DNA from: Glaciecola sp947496235
GTDB lineage: Bacteria; Pseudomonadota; Gammaproteobacteria; Enterobacterales; Alteromonadaceae
Reading direction: 5' to 3'
DNA: 64,000 nt
Assembly: GCF_050306235.1 (NCBI RefSeq)
Contig: NZ_JBLWFH010000005.1
Location: 186,001 to 250,000, forward strand
Translations under genes and position numbers: made by a program
Notes under the pieces: model-generated
Told to the model about the DNA's origin: nothing
Databases searched by the model: none
What the model saw: only the letters and a program-made list of their open reading frames with translations
In this document: positions 62,799 through 64,000 of the stretch, in pieces
Numbering within the stretch: position 1 is the stretch's first letter
How the letters are laid out: every line of letters starts with the position of its first letter

Positions 62799-63452
62799 TC
62801 ATAATAAAAAATCCGTCTTTCGGTTTCGTAGTAATAAAACTGCTATTGGCAGCAACAGTAGTGTCACTGTAGAGGAGATAGGAACTGTATTAGCCGGTTC
62901 TCTGACCAAAAGTACACCAAATTCCATATCTGAAAAGTCATTTGTGAAAGTTGGATGATCATCACCTATCACCACTACAGGGTCATAGTCGGAATAAAAA
63001 GACCCCAAGCTACGATAGAAACCATCGCTATCAGCGTCTTCGCCAAAGAGCATATTCGAAAAAGCAGGTCCTGGAGAAAATACAACTCCCATAATATTGG
63101 TGAAATCACGCCATAAATTGACGCCGCCTGCAGTGTGGTCAAGGGTTGCACCTACAGAAGTATTTTCATCTAACGCTGGCGACCAATCTTCAGCAGCGAA
63201 AAAAACGTTCATTAGATCAACAACTTCTTGGTTATAAGCTAATCGCCACCCTTCAGGCTGGTAAATGTTTAATGCTTGTTGAATACTCATATTTGCAGTC
63301 TCGGGCCATCTTAACCATTCTAATGAATTTCCGCTTACGATTTGCGTATCAGTATTTAAGGTAAATCCGTTGATGGTAAGCAACGACGCTTTAGTTGGAA
63401 AAGCCAAAGTAAAAAGAAATAATACCGCAATCTTTAGCAAAAAAGGTTTCAT
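62799..63452 (-). CDS. Exported protein with PEP-CTERM-like sorting tail
   Basis: 217 residues. Signal peptide (KIAVLFLFTLAFPTKA), a mature region with LEWLRWPETANMSIQQALN and a GWRLAYNQEVVDLMNVFF segment as in several PEP-CTERM proteins, and a C-terminal tail VPISSTVTLLLLPIAVLLLR followed by NRKTD. The tail, a short VP motif, one hydrophobic helix and a basic end, is the pattern recognised by exosortases. The motif is VPIS rather than VPEP, so the assignment is tentative. No exosortase gene is in the window. Confidence 0.65.
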   Translation of the reverse strand: MKPFLLKIAVLFLFTLAFPTKASLLTINGFTLNTDTQIVSGNSLEWLRWPETANMSIQQALNIYQPEGWRLAYNQEVVDLMNVFFAAEDWSPALDENTSVGATLDHTAGGVNLWRDFTNIMGVVFSPGPAFSNMLFGEDADSDGFYRSLGSFYSDYDPVVVIGDDHPTFTNDFSDMEFGVLLVREPANTVPISSTVTLLLLPIAVLLLRNRKTDFLL

Positions 63453-63776
63453 TGTGATTTACCTATGAGCATTTATTTTATCGTTACTTTAGTATAGTTC
63501 GAAAAAATTTATATTCTACCCATAGCCTCTGGCTATTCAAACGCTATTTGAATGCTTTTTCACCTAGAGGAAAAATAGATTGCTTTTTTGCAGGGGAGCA
63601 ATAATCTTTTTAAAAAGTGTAATAAAATAAAACCTTGATACAAGTGAATTCAACACCAAAGCATCGTCGGATTACTTTACATTTGAGTTCAAGTATTTTG
63701 CTAACTCTTTGATTTTATTATTCTGGAATAAAACTTGCTGAGCTAATCCCACAGTCGTTTTTTATTTAGTTTTACA
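63453..63776. other. 324-base intergenic region with two adjacent hairpins
   Basis: No coding frame found. Two short hairpins sit side by side: ATAGCC/GGCTAT (63522-63536) and ATTCAAA/TTTGAAT (63535-63553). It must hold the divergent promoters of the two exported-protein genes. Confidence 0.4.
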
Positions 63777-64000
63777 ATGAAATTTTTATCAGTACTTTTC
63801 CTAACGGGGATATTATTCACTTCTTATACCGCTAAATCAGCGTTAGTGACTTATAACTTTGAAGGATATGCAAGCTTTGGTTATGCGGGTAATTCAACAA
63901 CAGAAGGATATGTGGTTCGAAATTGGTTTGGCGCTGAACCTATAGATCCTTCGAGACCTGTGACGTCGCCGGCAAGTATTAAGTTTGCACTAACAGTCGA
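63777..64000 (+). CDS. Exported protein, partial (cut by window end)
   Basis: ATG at 63777 opens a frame that runs to the end of the window (74 complete codons). A signal peptide (FLSVLFLTGILFTSYTAKSA) is followed by LVTYNFEGYASFGYAG, a start often seen in proteins with PEP-CTERM tails, but the C-terminus is not available. Divergent from the PEP-CTERM-like gene at 62799. Confidence 0.65.
   Translation, partial: MKFLSVLFLTGILFTSYTAKSALVTYNFEGYASFGYAGNSTTEGYVVRNWFGAEPIDPSRPVTSPASIKFALTV

Noticed and set aside
1..64000. CRISPR arrays, tRNA/rRNA genes, transposases or prophage
   Set aside because: I saw no regularly spaced direct repeats, no tRNA-like cloverleaf or T-loop sequence, and no recombinase or phage structural genes; the repeat cluster at 49692 is inverted and too small to be an array.

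Overview
The window looks like chromosome of a marine gammaproteobacterium of the Alteromonadales (Glaciecola/Paraglaciecola-like). This is inferred from low GC, a bacterial rpsF-rpsR-rplI operon, AcnA-type aconitase, a monomeric NADP isocitrate dehydrogenase, CreA, MarC, a PagL-like deacylase, Tat-exported oxidoreductases and several enzymes for plant or algal polysaccharides. I recognised no tRNA, rRNA, CRISPR array, phage or transposase.

Layout. 1-2.9 kb: 3' part of a CZB-type chemoreceptor, an LpxH-like phosphoesterase, two small conserved genes. 2.95-4.2 kb: ribosomal operon with a good promoter, a candidate S6:S18 leader hairpin and no priB. 4.2-11.3 kb: outer-membrane protein, TetR repressor divergent from an alpha/beta hydrolase gene that lost its middle, hotdog thioesterase, pirin, thiolase, GNAT enzyme and an orphan PAS histidine kinase. 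11.4-16.6 kb: four-gene unit of exported TPR-CHAT peptidase, ECF sigma factor, membrane anti-sigma and exported protein; this is the most interesting locus. 16.7-25.6 kb: DMT transporter, YcbL-like hydrolase, REC-GGDEF-EAL protein, RND pump with adaptor, and a response regulator fused to an RsbW-like ATPase.

25.6-38.4 kb: GH51 arabinofuranosidase, Tat-exported Gfo/Idh/MocA protein, aconitase, a small repeat protein, sodium/solute symporter plus FMN glutamate-synthase-like protein, BON protein and isocitrate dehydrogenase. 38.7-44.9 kb: creA, then a uronate locus (GntR/FCD regulator divergent from kduD-kduI-DUF4861, with an operator-like palindrome), then a GH43 enzyme. 45.2-49.8 kb: a 1508-residue PAS/coiled-coil protein followed by a striking cluster of inverted repeats. 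49.8-55.8 kb: unknown gene pair, PagL-like protein, nucleotidyltransferase, Fic protein, and an exported DJ-1 protein abutting a GlxA-type regulator. 56.1-59.3 kb: DUF1080 hydrolase, GMC oxidoreductase and gluconate-dehydrogenase subunit-3-like lipoprotein, consistent with 3-keto-glycoside metabolism. The last 5 kb holds a hydrolase, MarC, PpiC, a decayed lipoprotein gene and two exported envelope proteins, the last cut by the window end.

Taken together the genes suit a heterotrophic polysaccharide degrader: arabinan/xylan and pectin-type uronates are cleaved outside or in the periplasm, oxidised sugars are processed by exported dehydrogenases, and uronate products enter central metabolism through KduI/KduD, aconitase and isocitrate dehydrogenase. 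Several regulators (CHAT-sigma unit, GntR, TetR, two-component and c-di-GMP proteins) are interspersed.
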